Shown piece by piece: positions 1-12,158 of a stretch of DNA of 41,286 nucleotides. The notes under the pieces were generated by a model. It had not been told where the DNA came from. It worked only from the letters and a program-made list of their open reading frames with translations, and did no database searches. The number at the start of each line of letters is the position of its first letter. The stretch's first letter is position 1. This DNA is from an uncultured Nostocoides sp. GTDB taxonomy: Bacteria > Actinomycetota > Actinomycetes > Actinomycetales > Dermatophilaceae. Made by a program: the position numbers and the translations under genes. Where the stretch lies: the NCBI GenBank assembly GCA_937907685.1, contig CALCXF010000117.1, forward strand, positions 1 to 41,286, in the 5' to 3' direction.

Positions 1-2223
<2,223 letters not shown>

Positions 2224-2322
2224 TCATCTCCGGTGGTGTCGGCGAGCGGGGACGCTGCCGGTCAGGCTATCGAAGGTGGACCGACCGTCGTGATCGTGGG
2301 CAGCGTCTGAGAGGCTATCGGG

Positions 2323-3255
2323 ATGGAGCTACGGAGGGTCGCCCCCATCGTCGGCCTGTGCGCCCTGCTCGTGGCCGACCTCGTGCTCATCGTGCTCGCC
2401 TTCCGCCCGTCGGTGGTGCAGGCGGGAGGTCGGGGGGCCCCCGACGCGGCCTCGCCGTCCTCCACCTCATCCCCCTCGGCGTCCGGGTCCAGCGCGGCGC
2501 CGTCACCGGGGGCCGGCGTGAAGGCCGTGCCGGTGGAACGCTTCGTGACGGCGGTGAGCGCGACCGCCGCCTGGGTCGTGGAGGCCGGTTCCTGCGCGGA
2601 GCCAGGCAGGCTCTGGGTCACCAGCGACGCCGGGGACTCGTGGTCGCAGGAGGAGCTGCCGGGACGGGTGCTCCGTGCCCGACCGGACTCGGCCACCGAG
2701 GCGTTCATCACCGGCGGCGACGAGAAGTGCGACCTGCGGCTGTGGAGGACCGTGGACGGGGGCGCCGCGTGGGGTGAGCCCCAGTCGGCGGCGGAGGCGT
2801 GGTCCCGCTCGCCCGAGGACGCCAAGGCCGTGCACACACCCGCCGACGAGCTCGAGCAGCCGTGCGCGGGCGGCCGGGTGCTCGACCTCACCGGCCTCGG
2901 CGCCGCTCGTGCCTCCGTCCTCTGCGACAACGGGGACCTGCGCAGCACCACGGACGGCGGGGGGACGTGGGCCGAGAGCGCGACGGTCAAGGGCGGCCTC
3001 GCGCTGACGCTGACGGAGACCGGGACGGGAGCGGTGGTCCGAACGGACGCCTCGTGCCAAGGCGTCGTCGTCGTGCCGGTGACCATCGGCAAGCCCAAGG
3101 GCGAGGGCACGTGCGTCAAGGCCGCGGTTGCTCAGGGCAAGGTCTCGATCTCGGCATCCGGCAAGGGATGGTGGCTCCTCGTCGGCGACCGGCTGCACAG
3201 CTCCCCCGACGCGAACGGGCCGTGGAAGCCGACCGGCGAGGACCTCACGAGCTGA
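2323..3255 (+). CDS. Membrane-anchored, extracytoplasmic propeller-like protein of unknown function
   Basis: Not assigned to a named family with certainty. The 310-residue product has one N-terminal hydrophobic segment (about residues 7-27, VGLCALLVADLVLIVLAF) and no clear cleavage site. A Ser/Pro/Ala-rich linker follows (about 38-63), then a domain with repeated phrases of the BNR/YCF48 propeller type: WVTSDAGDSW, WRTVDGGAAW and STTDGGGTW. It has six cysteines in the outer domain, an even number that would suit disulfides outside the cell. It is divergent from icd across 102 bases and convergent with galK. The start codon has no strong ribosome binding site; GAGGCT, 6 bases before the ATG, is a weak -10 candidate. 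A role as a surface or secreted sensor-like protein is only inference. Confidence 0.8.
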   Translation: MELRRVAPIVGLCALLVADLVLIVLAFRPSVVQAGGRGAPDAASPSSTSSPSASGSSAAPSPGAGVKAVPVERFVTAVSATAAWVVEAGSCAEPGRLWVTSDAGDSWSQEELPGRVLRARPDSATEAFITGGDEKCDLRLWRTVDGGAAWGEPQSAAEAWSRSPEDAKAVHTPADELEQPCAGGRVLDLTGLGAARASVLCDNGDLRSTTDGGGTWAESATVKGGLALTLTETGTGAVVRTDASCQGVVVVPVTIGKPKGEGTCVKAAVAQGKVSISASGKGWWLLVGDRLHSSPDANGPWKPTGEDLTS

Positions 3256-3272
3256 CGGCCGGGCGCGGCCTC

Positions 3273-3295
3273 TCGCGGTGGACGCCGGACCGCGA
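3273..3295. terminator. Short inverted repeat between convergent genes
   Basis: Arms TCGCGGT (3273-3279) and ACCGCGA (3289-3295) are a perfect 7-base stem with a 9-base loop. It lies in the 47-base gap between the converging propeller-like gene and galK. There is no T-run, so it is at best a bidirectional hairpin terminator. Confidence 0.4.
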
Positions 3296-3302
3296 ACGAC
3301 GC

Positions 3303-4556
<1,254 letters not shown>

Positions 4557-4563
4557 GCCGCGA

Positions 4564-4591
4564 AGTCTAGGAGTGCGAGCACTGACAGAAT
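4564..4591. promoter_or_regulatory. Divergent galK and trpS -10 boxes
   Basis: On the minus strand TAGACT (4564-4569) is followed by 7 bases and the galK ATG. On the plus strand CAGAAT (4586-4591) is followed by 7 bases and the trpS ATG at 4599. Both spacings fit leaderless transcription. The second box is weaker, lacking the first T, but it supports ATG 4599 over the in-frame ATG at 4590. Confidence 0.55.
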
Positions 4592-4598
4592 GTGCTCC

Positions 4599-5624
4599 AT
4601 GTCCACCCCCGCACCGGCCGCTTCGGCACGCCCACGCATCCTCTCAGGGATGCAGCCGACGAGCGACTCGCTCCACCTCGGCAACTACCTCGGCGCGCTG
4701 GTGAACTGGGTGGGCCTGCAGCGGAGCTTCGACACGTATTACTTCGTCGCCGATCTCCACGCCCTCACCGTGCCGACCGACCCCGAGGTGCTGCGCCGTC
4801 GCACCCGGGTCACCGCGGCTCAGTTCATCGCCGGTGGTGTCGACCCGGAGACGTCAGCGGTGTTCTGCCAGAGCCACGTCGCCCAGCACACCGAGCTGGC
4901 ATGGGTGCTCGCCTGCCAGACGGCCATGGGTGAGATGAGCCGGATGACCCAGTTCAAGGACAAGACCGCCAAGGGGCAGAACGCCAACGTCGGCCTCTTC
5001 ACCTACCCGGTGCTCATGGCGGCCGACATCCTCATGTACGACGCGGCCTTCGTCCCGGTCGGGGAGGACCAGCGCCAGCACCTCGAGATCACCCGCGACC
5101 TCGCCGAGCGCCTCAACAGCCGCTTCGGGGACGTGCTCACGGTGCCGGAGCCCTACATCCTCAAGGAGTCCGCCAAGATCATGGACCTCCAGGAGCCCAC
5201 CGCGAAGATGAGCAAGACCGGGTCGAGCGAGAAGGGCATCCTCGAGCTCATGGAGGAGCCCGAGCGGCTGGCCAAGAAGATCCGCTCGGCGGTGACCGAC
5301 ACCGAGTCGGACATTCGCTACGACCCGGACACCAAGCCGGGCGTCTCGAACCTCCTCGTCATCCACTCCGTGCTGTCCGGAACGTCCCTGAAGGATCTCG
5401 AGGAGGAGTTCGCCGGGCGCGGCTACGGCGACCTCAAGAAGGCCGTCGGCGAGATCGTCGTCGACGCGGTCACGCCGTTCCGCGAGCGGATGACCGAGCT
5501 GCTCGACGACCCCGCCGAGCTCGACCGGATCCTGGCTCGAGGTGCCGAGCGCGCCGCCGCGATCGCCGACGCGACCATGTCGCGGGTCCGGGAGGCCGTG
5601 GGCCTCCTCACCGCGGCGCGGTAG
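4599..5624 (+). CDS. trpS: Tryptophanyl-tRNA synthetase
   Basis: Charges tRNA-Trp in the cytoplasm. It is a 341-residue class I synthetase. The HIGH-like motif reads HLGN (residues 26-29) and the KMSKS motif reads KMSKT (203-207, in PTAKMSKTGSS). The conserved GEDQRQHLEITRDLA helix region follows the tryptophan-pocket segment. Length is normal. ATG 4599 is chosen because a -10-like CAGAAT lies 7 bases upstream; an in-frame ATG at 4590 would add only three residues (MCS). It is divergent from galK. Its TAG stop codon is part of the sequence TAGGGT that may promote the next gene. Confidence 0.97.
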   Translation: MSTPAPAASARPRILSGMQPTSDSLHLGNYLGALVNWVGLQRSFDTYYFVADLHALTVPTDPEVLRRRTRVTAAQFIAGGVDPETSAVFCQSHVAQHTELAWVLACQTAMGEMSRMTQFKDKTAKGQNANVGLFTYPVLMAADILMYDAAFVPVGEDQRQHLEITRDLAERLNSRFGDVLTVPEPYILKESAKIMDLQEPTAKMSKTGSSEKGILELMEEPERLAKKIRSAVTDTESDIRYDPDTKPGVSNLLVIHSVLSGTSLKDLEEEFAGRGYGDLKKAVGEIVVDAVTPFRERMTELLDDPAELDRILARGAERAAAIADATMSRVREAVGLLTAAR

Positions 5625-5627
5625 GGT
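5622..5627 (+). promoter_or_regulatory. -10 box overlapping the trpS stop codon
   Basis: TAGGGT fits the actinobacterial TANNNT -10 consensus and lies 8 bases before the ATG at 5636. Its first three bases are the trpS stop codon. Confidence 0.4.
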
Positions 5628-5635
5628 CCCTGCCC

Positions 5636-6190
5636 ATGCCGATCCACGGCGTCGCCGTCACCATCCCGGAACCCTGGGGCCCCCGGCTCCAGGCTGCCCG
5701 GGAGGAGTTCGGAGACCCCATGGCGGCCGCGATCCCGCCGCACGTGACGCTTCTGCCACCGACCCTCATCGCGCCGCACCTCATGGGGGAGTTCCTCGGC
5801 CACCTGCGTGCGGTCACCTCCGTGGTCGAGCCGTTCGCGATGATCCTGTCGGGGACCGGGACCTTCCGGCCGGTCTCACCGGTCGTGTTCGTCCAGGTGT
5901 CACGCGGGATCTCGCACTGCGAGGCCCTGGAGCACGCCGTGCGGTGCGGACCCGTCGAACGGCCCCTCGACTTCCCCTACCACCCGCACGTCACGGTCGC
6001 CCACAACCTCGACGAGGCGTCGCTCGACCGCGCCTTCGAGTCGCTTGCCGCGTTCCGGTGCGGGTTCATGGTCACCGCGATCGAGCTCTACCAGCACGAC
6101 GACGACGGGGTCTGGAGGGTGCTCGACTCGTTCCGGCTGGGCGGCGACGTCGCGACGGTCCCCGAGCGACGTCGCGCGGTCGCGCCGTGA
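5636..6190 (+). CDS. 2H phosphoesterase / 2'-5' RNA ligase family protein (LigT-like)
   Basis: The 184-residue protein carries the two HxT motifs that define the 2H phosphoesterase superfamily: PPHVTLLPP (HVT at 36-38) and YHPHVTVAHNL (HVT at 118-120). Members cut or join 2'-5' or cyclic phosphodiester bonds in RNA or nucleotides; the substrate here cannot be told from sequence. It begins 11 bases after trpS and its TGA overlaps the GTG of manC (GTGA), so translation of the two is probably coupled. Its place next to a tRNA synthetase invites a role in RNA repair or tRNA end processing, but that is inference. Confidence 0.88.
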   Translation: MPIHGVAVTIPEPWGPRLQAAREEFGDPMAAAIPPHVTLLPPTLIAPHLMGEFLGHLRAVTSVVEPFAMILSGTGTFRPVSPVVFVQVSRGISHCEALEHAVRCGPVERPLDFPYHPHVTVAHNLDEASLDRAFESLAAFRCGFMVTAIELYQHDDDGVWRVLDSFRLGGDVATVPERRRAVAP

Positions 6191-7275
6191 CGGCGAGCAT
6201 TCCGGGGTTCTGGGCGGTCGTGCCCGCGGGTGGTGCGGGGACCCGACTGTGGCCGCTCAGTCGGGCCGCTCACCCCAAGTTCCTCCTCGACCTCACCGGC
6301 ACCGGCCGGACGCTTCTCCAGGGAACCGTGGACCGGCTCACGCCCCTCACCGACGAGCGGGTCCTCGTCGTCACCGGGAAGGCTCACGCGGATGCCGTGC
6401 GCGCCCAGCTCCCCGGTCTGCTGCCCCACCAGGTCCTCGCCGAGCCGTCACCGCGCGACTCGATGGCCGCGATCGGTCTCGCCGCTGCTCTGGTCGAGCG
6501 GCGGGACCCCGAGGCGGTCATCGGCTCCTTCGCCGCCGACCACCTCATCCCCGATGCCGGCGCCTTCGCGGACGTCATCCGGGAAGCCGCCGAGGTGGCC
6601 CACGACGGGCACCTCGTGACGATCGGCATCGAGCCGACGAGCCCCTCCACGGGCTTCGGGTACATCCGCACCGGGAGGCCCCTTCCTGGGGCCCGCACGG
6701 CGCGACGGGTCCTCCAGTTCGTCGAGAAGCCGGATGCGGAGCTTGCTGCACGATATGTCGCCTCCGGGGAATACCGCTGGAACGCAGGCATGTTCGTGGT
6801 TCGGGCCGCCATGCTGCTCGACCTCCTCGAGCGGTGGCACCCCGACCTCGCGACGGGGCTGCGCGAGGTCGCCGCCGACCCGAGTCGCCTGCCGGACGTG
6901 TGGCCGGGCCTGACGAAGATCGCGATCGACCACGCCGTCGCGGAGCCCGCGGCGGACGCCGGCCGGGTGGTCGTCGTGCCGGCATCCTTCGCCTGGGACG
7001 ACGTCGGGGACTTCGGGAGCCTCGCCACCCTCGTCCCGCCGGACGACGGCGGGGTCGACCTGCGCGTGCTGGGGGACCGCGCGGACATCACCTCGCTCGA
7101 CACCAGTGGACTCGTGGTCGCTGCCGGGGGCCGGAGGGTTGCCGTGGTGGGCCTCGACGACGTGGTGGTCGTCGACACCCCCGACGCGGTCCTCGTGACG
7201 ACGCGCGCGCGGGCCCAGGACGTCAAGGGCGTCGTCGACCAGCTCACGGCATCCGGCCGCAGCGACCTCGTCTGA
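6187..7275 (+). CDS. manC: Mannose-1-phosphate guanylyltransferase
   Basis: Makes GDP-mannose from mannose 1-phosphate and GTP, feeding glycan and mannolipid synthesis. The 362-residue protein starts at a GTG that overlaps the previous stop. It opens with the nucleotidyltransferase signature PAGGAGTRLWPLSR (residues 13-26), followed by the conserved lysine in PKFLLDL. Further family signs are EPSPRDSMAAIGLAAAL, FAADHLI, the FVEKPD segment, YRWNAGMFV and the FAWDDVGDFGS motif. It is too short for the bifunctional manC-isomerase type (about 480 residues) and ends after a short beta-helix-like C-terminus. The downstream 87 bases hold a weak hairpin before the converging ABC gene. Confidence 0.93.
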   Translation: MTASIPGFWAVVPAGGAGTRLWPLSRAAHPKFLLDLTGTGRTLLQGTVDRLTPLTDERVLVVTGKAHADAVRAQLPGLLPHQVLAEPSPRDSMAAIGLAAALVERRDPEAVIGSFAADHLIPDAGAFADVIREAAEVAHDGHLVTIGIEPTSPSTGFGYIRTGRPLPGARTARRVLQFVEKPDAELAARYVASGEYRWNAGMFVVRAAMLLDLLERWHPDLATGLREVAADPSRLPDVWPGLTKIAIDHAVAEPAADAGRVVVVPASFAWDDVGDFGSLATLVPPDDGGVDLRVLGDRADITSLDTSGLVVAAGGRRVAVVGLDDVVVVDTPDAVLVTTRARAQDVKGVVDQLTASGRSDLV

Positions 7276-7291
7276 CCGCCGCCGACCTCGT

Positions 7292-7310
7292 CCGACCCGG
7301 GGCCGGTCGG
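7292..7310. terminator. Weak inverted repeat between manC and the ABC permease
   Basis: CCGACC (7292-7297) and GGTCGG (7305-7310) form a 6-base stem with a GC-rich 7-base loop in a convergent gap. There is no T-run. Confidence 0.3.
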
Positions 7311-7362
7311 CTGCTCGTCGCACTTCAAGGTCCGGGCCCGGGGCCTGAGGCAGTCACTCGGG

Positions 7363-8967
7363 TCAGGCGACGTCCCGGTGGCGGTACGCCGCCCCGCCCA
7401 GGACGACGAGTACCGCTGTCACTGCCACCAGCGCGAGCGAAGGGACGACCTCGAAGGTGCCGCCAGGGAGCTGGGAGAGGTGGGTGAAGGGTGACGCGTC
7501 GAGGAGCCACGACGGCAGCCGCATCGAGGGTCCGAGCTCTCCGACGAGGAAGGTGACGAGCAGCACGGCCCACGCGAACGGCGCAAAGCGGGGAACGGCC
7601 CCCCCGAGCGCGGCCGCGACCGCGATGAGCACCCACACCGCCGGGAGCTTGGCGAGCGAGGCGCCGACCGACTCACCGAGCGAGGGTGCGAGCTCGGTGA
7701 CGGCGGGCCCCACCACACCCAGGACGACGCCGAGGACCACCATGAGGAACGTCGTCAGCGCCAGCGGCACCGCGACGTTCGCGGCATACCACCGGAGGCG
7801 GCTCGTCGGTGTCGACAGCACCACCTCTCCGAGGCCGCTGCGCTCGGCGCCGACCAGGCGCAGGGCCAACGCCACCCCGACCGCGGCGACGGCGGCCGAG
7901 ATGAAGCCCAGCTCGGTCGAGACGAAGATGTCCTCGACCGTGCCCGCCGATCCGCCCAGCTGCTCGAGGAAGTCGGAGACCACCGGGTCGTCGGCCAGGT
8001 CGGCGACCGAGCCGAGCAGCGAGCCGACGACGACACCGCCCAGGGTCAGCCCGAGGGTCCAGCCGACGATCGTGCCCCGAGCCATCCGGGTCGCGAGGCC
8101 GACCGGTCCCGAGAGGATCCGGCCCGCGCGCGCCGGACCGGTGCGGGCCGGGATCAGCCCTGCACCGAGGTCGCGCCGCTCGAGGACCGCCACGCCGACG
8201 ACCACGCCGGCGACCAGCGTGGCCAGCCCCAGGAGGAGCACCCACTGCCGGTTGGCCCCGTAGGCCTCGACCCTCCCGGCCCAGCCGAGCGGCGAGAGCC
8301 AGCCCAGGGCGTGGAGCACCGAGCCGTCGTCCGCCGAGTCGGCCAGTGCCCGCAGCGCGTATGCCGCGGCGAGGAAGCCGAAGCCCAGACCCGCGGCGCC
8401 CCGCGTGGTCGACGCCAGCTGCACGGCGACGGCGGTGACACCGACGGTGGCGAGCCCGGCCGCGAGCCAGGCGACACCGAAGGCCACGCTCCCGGGGACA
8501 TCCATGCCCAGTGCAGCCAGGCCGGCGGCCGAGAGTGCGCTGGCCGCCACCACGGCGACCGTCGCGAGCGTCACGGCGGCGGCCAAGGGCGACCAGCGTC
8601 CGACGACGCCGGAGCCGAGCAGCTCCAGCCGGCCCTCCTCCTCCTCCGTCCGGGTGTGACGCCGCACGACGACGAACCCCAGGACGGCGACGAGGAAGGC
8701 ACCCATCATCACGGTCTTGAAGACGGCCAGGGCATCCGCCGTCTGGGACGCGAGCGGGCCGTACATCGCGATGATCGAGGGGTTGGTGAGGATCCCGGCC
8801 AGACCGGCGGCCGCTGACTCGTCGTCGGGGTAGAGCTCCAGGGTCGTCTGCGCCGAGCCGACCGAGAGCACCACGAGCCCGATGACGCTTGCCGGCACGA
8901 GGATGCGATCCCGCCGCCAGGCGAGGCGGAGGAGGTCTGGTGCCCCGGCCAGTCGCGTCATCATCAT
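7363..8967 (-). CDS. ABC exporter permease, large two-half type
   Basis: The 534-residue polytopic membrane protein has about twelve hydrophobic segments in two halves. The first half begins after [19 protein letters not shown]; the second begins around [20 protein letters not shown]. This build and the charged cytoplasmic phrase [21 protein letters not shown] are typical of actinobacterial ABC-2 exporters of the antibiotic/polyketide efflux kind. The start is one of three adjacent ATGs (MMM); the first overlaps the ATPase stop as ATGA, so translation is coupled. The substrate is unknown. It likely works as a homodimer or pseudo-dimer with the ATPase at 8964-9860. Confidence 0.87.
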   Translation of the reverse strand: MMMTRLAGAPDLLRLAWRRDRILVPASVIGLVVLSVGSAQTTLELYPDDESAAAGLAGILTNPSIIAMYGPLASQTADALAVFKTVMMGAFLVAVLGFVVVRRHTRTEEEEGRLELLGSGVVGRWSPLAAAVTLATVAVVAASALSAAGLAALGMDVPGSVAFGVAWLAAGLATVGVTAVAVQLASTTRGAAGLGFGFLAAAYALRALADSADDGSVLHALGWLSPLGWAGRVEAYGANRQWVLLLGLATLVAGVVVGVAVLERRDLGAGLIPARTGPARAGRILSGPVGLATRMARGTIVGWTLGLTLGGVVVGSLLGSVADLADDPVVSDFLEQLGGSAGTVEDIFVSTELGFISAAVAAVGVALALRLVGAERSGLGEVVLSTPTSRLRWYAANVAVPLALTTFLMVVLGVVLGVVGPAVTELAPSLGESVGASLAKLPAVWVLIAVAAALGGAVPRFAPFAWAVLLVTFLVGELGPSMRLPSWLLDASPFTHLSQLPGGTFEVVPSLALVAVTAVLVVLGGAAYRHRDVA

Positions 8968-9860
8968 GCCGGTTGGGGTTGGTAGCGCGCGAGGAACAGC
9001 TCCTCGAGCGTGGGTGGTTGGCAGGTCAGGGTCTCCACGCCGTGGCTCCCCAGAGTCGCGACGAGGTCACCGAGGTGCTCGGCGTCGACCGAGCACCAGA
9101 CCTCCGCGCCGTCGACCCTCGCGTCGTGGGTTCCGGGCCAGGCCTCGAGCTCGGCGAGCGTCGGAGCACTGCGGAGGAGCGCATGGACGCGGGTGCGGCT
9201 CAGGTGGCGCAGGTCGGCGAGGCTGCCGCTGTCGACGATCCGGCCCGCACGCACGATGCTGACCCGGTCGCAGGCCTTCTCGACCTCGCTGAGGATGTGG
9301 CTCGACAGCAGTGTGGTCCGGCCGGCGTCGCGCAGCGCCAGGAGCTCTGCCTGGAAGACCCCCTCCATGAGGGGGTCGAGCCCGGCCGTCGGCTCGTCGA
9401 GCACGAGGAGCGGGACGTCGCTGGCGAGCGCCGCCACGAGGGCGACCTTCTGCCGGTTGCCCTTCGAGTAGGCCTTGCCCTTCTTGGTCTCGTCGAGCTC
9501 GAAGCGCTGCACGAGGCGGCGGCGCCGGGCCTCGTCGATGCCACCCCTGAGCCGGCCGAGCAGGTCGATGACCTCACCGCCGGTGAGCGTGGGCCACAGC
9601 ACCACGTCGCCCGGCACGTAGGCCAGCGACCGGTGCAGCTCGGTCGCCTCGCGCCACGGATCCCGGCCGAGGACGGTGCCCGTGCCGCGGTCGGCCCGCA
9701 GCAGCCCGAGGAGGATGCGGATGGTCGTCGACTTGCCCGAGCCGTTGGGTCCGAGGAACCCGTGCACCTCCCCCTCTCGCACGGTGAGGTCGAGACCGTC
9801 GAGGGCGACGGTGTTGCCGAAGGCCTTGTGGAGGCCGAACACGGAGATGACGTCGGTCAT
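8964..9860 (-). CDS. ABC exporter ATP-binding protein
   Basis: The 298-residue ATPase drives the coupled permease. Walker A is GPNGSGKST (37-45), the signature loop is YSKGNRQ (131-137; an SKG variant of LSGGQ common in this exporter group) and Walker B with the catalytic Glu is LLVLDEP (151-157). The switch His is in [11 protein letters not shown]-terminal domain of about 80 residues follows the ATPase core, as in DrrA/CcmA-like proteins. ATG 9860 is chosen because TAATGT (9868-9873) lies 7 bases upstream as a leaderless -10; a GTG at 9869 would add MSG. It is divergent from the regulator at 9912 over 51 bases, which makes regulation by that protein likely. Confidence 0.93.
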   Translation of the reverse strand: MTDVISVFGLHKAFGNTVALDGLDLTVREGEVHGFLGPNGSGKSTTIRILLGLLRADRGTGTVLGRDPWREATELHRSLAYVPGDVVLWPTLTGGEVIDLLGRLRGGIDEARRRRLVQRFELDETKKGKAYSKGNRQKVALVAALASDVPLLVLDEPTAGLDPLMEGVFQAELLALRDAGRTTLLSSHILSEVEKACDRVSIVRAGRIVDSGSLADLRHLSRTRVHALLRSAPTLAELEAWPGTHDARVDGAEVWCSVDAEHLGDLVATLGSHGVETLTCQPPTLEELFLARYQPQPA

Positions 9861-9867
9861 GCCACTC

Positions 9868-9905
9868 ACATTACGCGTTTCAGAAGATTGTGAATAGTGT
9901 AAACT
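9868..9905. promoter_or_regulatory. Divergent promoter and probable operator of the ABC exporter and its regulator
   Basis: Minus-strand TAATGT (9868-9873) serves the ABC operon. Plus-strand TAAACT (9900-9905) lies 6 bases before the regulator ATG. Between them is the dyad TTCA-N8-TGAA (9879-9894) in an AT-rich patch that stands out from the GC-rich surroundings. One bound regulator there would cover both promoters. The operator role is inferred. Confidence 0.55.
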
Positions 9906-9911
9906 GGCGGT

Positions 9912-10418
9912 ATGCAGCCCCGTGCCGCCGCCGCGCCAACCCGCGACCCGGCGTTCACGGATGCGGTCGAGCACCTCGGTGGTGCTCTCGCCGACGCCGG
10001 GCTCTCCCGGCTGCCCGCTCGTGTCTTCGCCGCCCTCCTGGCCACCGAGGACGGACGCCTCACGGCATCAGAACTGGCCGCCTTGCTGGGAGTGAGCCCC
10101 GCCGGCATCTCGGGGGCGGTGCGGTACCTGACCCAGGTCCGGATGATCCGCCGCGAGCGCGAGCGCGGGTCTCGACGGGATGTCTATGTCGTCCTCGACG
10201 ACGCCTGGCACGACGTCCTCATGCAGAAGGACCAGATCTACGCCCCCATCCTCGCGGCCCTCGTGGCGGCCCGTGGCGCGGTCGGCAAGGACAGCCGAGC
10301 CGGGCAGCGGATGCAGCTGTCCGTGGAGTTCCTCGAGTTCATCCAGCGCGAGATGGACGGCATCGCGCGTCGCTGGGACCAGCACAAGGCGGCCCGAAGG
10401 TCGACCGCCGGCGAGTAG
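9912..10418 (+). CDS. MarR/GbsR-family transcriptional regulator
   Basis: The 168-residue protein has a winged helix-turn-helix at about residues 48-96: [20 protein letters not shown] is the helix-turn-helix and the following [13 protein letters not shown] is the wing. The helical C-terminal half ([15 protein letters not shown] and onward) fits the dimerisation part of GbsR-like MarR proteins. These usually repress a neighbouring exporter and release on ligand binding; the divergent ABC exporter is the obvious target. It probably starts from a leaderless transcript (TAAACT, 6 bases, ATG). The ligand is unknown. Confidence 0.88.
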   Translation: MQPRAAAAPTRDPAFTDAVEHLGGALADAGLSRLPARVFAALLATEDGRLTASELAALLGVSPAGISGAVRYLTQVRMIRRERERGSRRDVYVVLDDAWHDVLMQKDQIYAPILAALVAARGAVGKDSRAGQRMQLSVEFLEFIQREMDGIARRWDQHKAARRSTAGE

Positions 10419-10421
10419 ACT
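10416..10421 (+). promoter_or_regulatory. -10 box overlapping the regulator stop codon
   Basis: TAGACT, the most common -10 form in this window, begins with the TAG stop of the MarR/GbsR gene and lies 10 bases before the ATG of the amidohydrolase. It would start the salvage operon separately from the regulator. Confidence 0.4.
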
Positions 10422-10431
10422 CGGCCGCCTG

Positions 10432-11649
10432 ATGAACGACGATGCCCTTCTCGCCGCCCTCGGCGAGCGCATCACCTCACTGGCAGCAGAGCTGATCGAC
10501 ATCCGGCGGGACCTCCATGCCCATCCCGAGCTGTCCCGCGAGGAGACGCGCACGACCGACTGCGTGGCTCGCCGCCTCGACGCCTCGGGCGTGGGTGTCC
10601 GCCTGCTCCCCGCGACCGGGCTGCTCGCGGACATCGGGGCGGCCGACGCGCCCTACCGGGTGGCGCTGCGCGCCGACATGGACGCCCTCCCGGTGCGGGA
10701 GCGGACCGGCCTCGACTTCTCGTCGCGGTTCCCCGGCGTCTGCCACGCCTGCGGCCACGACCTGCACGTGGCGGCCCTGCTCGGTGCGCTCCTCGCGCTC
10801 AAGGAGTGTGAGCCGGCCCTCGTCGAGCGGGGCGTCGCCGTGCGGGGCATCTTCCAGGCCGCGGAGGAGATCATGCCGGGTGGGGCACACGACGCCATCA
10901 GCGCGGGCGCCGTCGACGGCGTCCACGCCGTGTTCGCGATTCACTGCGACCCCAGCCTCGACACCGGCGAGGTCGGCCTGCGCGAAGGGCCGCTGACGGC
11001 GGCGTGCGACCAGGTCACCGTCTCGCTCCACGGCAGGGGAGGGCACACGTCGCGCCCCCAGGCGACCGAGGACCTCACCTACGCCCTCGCCAAGGTGGTC
11101 ACCGACGTGCCGGCCGCGCTCTCGCGCCGACTGGACCCGCGGGCCGGGGCCGCGCTCGTCTGGGGCACGATCAACGCCGGGCGGGCCGCGAACGTCATCC
11201 CCTCCACGGGGGAGTGCCGCGGGACGCTGCGCATGCTCGACGCAGCGGCCTGGCTGACGGTCGGGCCGCTGCTCGAGGAGATCGTCCACGCGGTGGTCGA
11301 GCCCTACGGCGTCCAGGCGAAGGTCGAACGCGTCAAGGGCGTGCCACCTGTCGTCAACACCGCAGAGGGCATCGAGGCGTTCCGGCTGGCCTCGTTGGCG
11401 AGCGGGATGCACCCCGTGTCCACCACCCAGTCCCTCGGCGGCGAGGACTTCTCGTGGTATCTCGCCCACGCGACCGGGGCGATGGCCCGTCTCGGCACCC
11501 GTGCTCCCGGGGGTCCGACCTTCGACCTGCACCAGGGCGACCTCGTCGTCGACGAGGACGCCGTCGCGCTCGGCGCCCGGCTGCTCGCGTCCGTGGCGGT
11601 CCTGCGCCGTTCGGGGTCAGGGGACCACCAGCCGCTGGAGGCCACGTGA
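10432..11649 (+). CDS. M20-family metal-dependent amidohydrolase (AmiA/AmiB-like)
   Basis: The 405-residue protein belongs to the M20 aminoacylase / IAA-amino-acid hydrolase group, which hydrolyse N-acyl or peptide amides. Metal ligands and catalytic residues are visible: CHACGHDLH (Cys107, His109), the glutamate pair in QAAEE (145-146) and His171 in FAIHCD. The dimerisation-domain HGRGGHTSRP segment and the late GGEDFSWY and FDLHQGD motifs follow. From memory, M. tuberculosis has amiA1 and amiB1 of this family next to its deoD/pmmB genes, which matches this setting. The natural substrate is unknown. Its stop overlaps the GTG of cdd. Confidence 0.9.
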   Translation: MNDDALLAALGERITSLAAELIDIRRDLHAHPELSREETRTTDCVARRLDASGVGVRLLPATGLLADIGAADAPYRVALRADMDALPVRERTGLDFSSRFPGVCHACGHDLHVAALLGALLALKECEPALVERGVAVRGIFQAAEEIMPGGAHDAISAGAVDGVHAVFAIHCDPSLDTGEVGLREGPLTAACDQVTVSLHGRGGHTSRPQATEDLTYALAKVVTDVPAALSRRLDPRAGAALVWGTINAGRAANVIPSTGECRGTLRMLDAAAWLTVGPLLEEIVHAVVEPYGVQAKVERVKGVPPVVNTAEGIEAFRLASLASGMHPVSTTQSLGGEDFSWYLAHATGAMARLGTRAPGGPTFDLHQGDLVVDEDAVALGARLLASVAVLRRSGSGDHQPLEAT

Positions 11650-12083
11650 GCGAGTCGCGGACGACGGCCACGGATCCCGACGGCATCGACTGGCCGGCCC
11701 TGCACTCCGAGGCCCTCCGCATGGCGGGGCTCGCGTACGCGCCCTACAGCCGGTTCCCCGTCGGCGTGGCCGGCCTGGTCGACGACGGCCGGGTCGTCTC
11801 CGGCTGCAACGTCGAGAACGCCGCCTACGGAGCGACGCTCTGCGCCGAGTGCGGGATGGTGTCGCAGCTCCACGCGACCGGAGGCGGCGTGCTCCGCGCC
11901 GTGTGGTGCGTCGACAAGCACGGCGACACCCTGATGCCGTGCGGCCGCTGCCGCCAGCTGCTCTGGGAGTGCGGCGCACCGGACACCCAGCTCCAGACCC
12001 CCACCGGCATCCTCTCGATGCGCGAGGTGCTGCCGCAGGCCTTCGGCCGCGACGTGCTCGAGGCCGTCGCCCCCGTCGACTGA
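11646..12083 (+). CDS. cdd: Cytidine deaminase
   Basis: Deaminates cytidine and deoxycytidine to uridine and deoxyuridine. The 145-residue product fits the homotetrameric class. The zinc site is visible: Cys66 and catalytic Glu68 in TLCAEC, and Cys99 and Cys102 in PCGRCRQ. The substrate-binding CNVENAAYG precedes it. The GTG start overlaps the amidohydrolase stop as GTGA, so translation is coupled. Its product can feed deoA after phosphorolysis of deoxyuridine. Confidence 0.95.
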   Translation: MSESRTTATDPDGIDWPALHSEALRMAGLAYAPYSRFPVGVAGLVDDGRVVSGCNVENAAYGATLCAECGMVSQLHATGGGVLRAVWCVDKHGDTLMPCGRCRQLLWECGAPDTQLQTPTGILSMREVLPQAFGRDVLEAVAPVD

Positions 12084-12095
12084 GCCTGCCCGACG

Positions 12096-12158
12096 TCGTC
12101 TGTCAGATTGCCGGTCGACGGCTCGCGGAGCGGCGTGTCGCAGCACCGCGACAGACGA
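12096..12158. promoter_or_regulatory. Long-armed dyad before deoA
   Basis: TCGTCTGTC (12096-12104) and GACAGACGA (12150-12158) are a perfect 9-base inverted repeat 45 bases apart, in the 110-base gap between cdd and deoA. A -10-like GATGAT (12182-12187) lies 6 bases before the deoA ATG. It could be a paired operator or an RNA stem; neither is proven. Confidence 0.35.

Noticed and set aside
5542-6186. An upstream extension of manC overlapping the 2H phosphoesterase
   Set aside because: The nucleotidyltransferase fold begins just after GTG 6187, and the extension runs through two other conserved genes.
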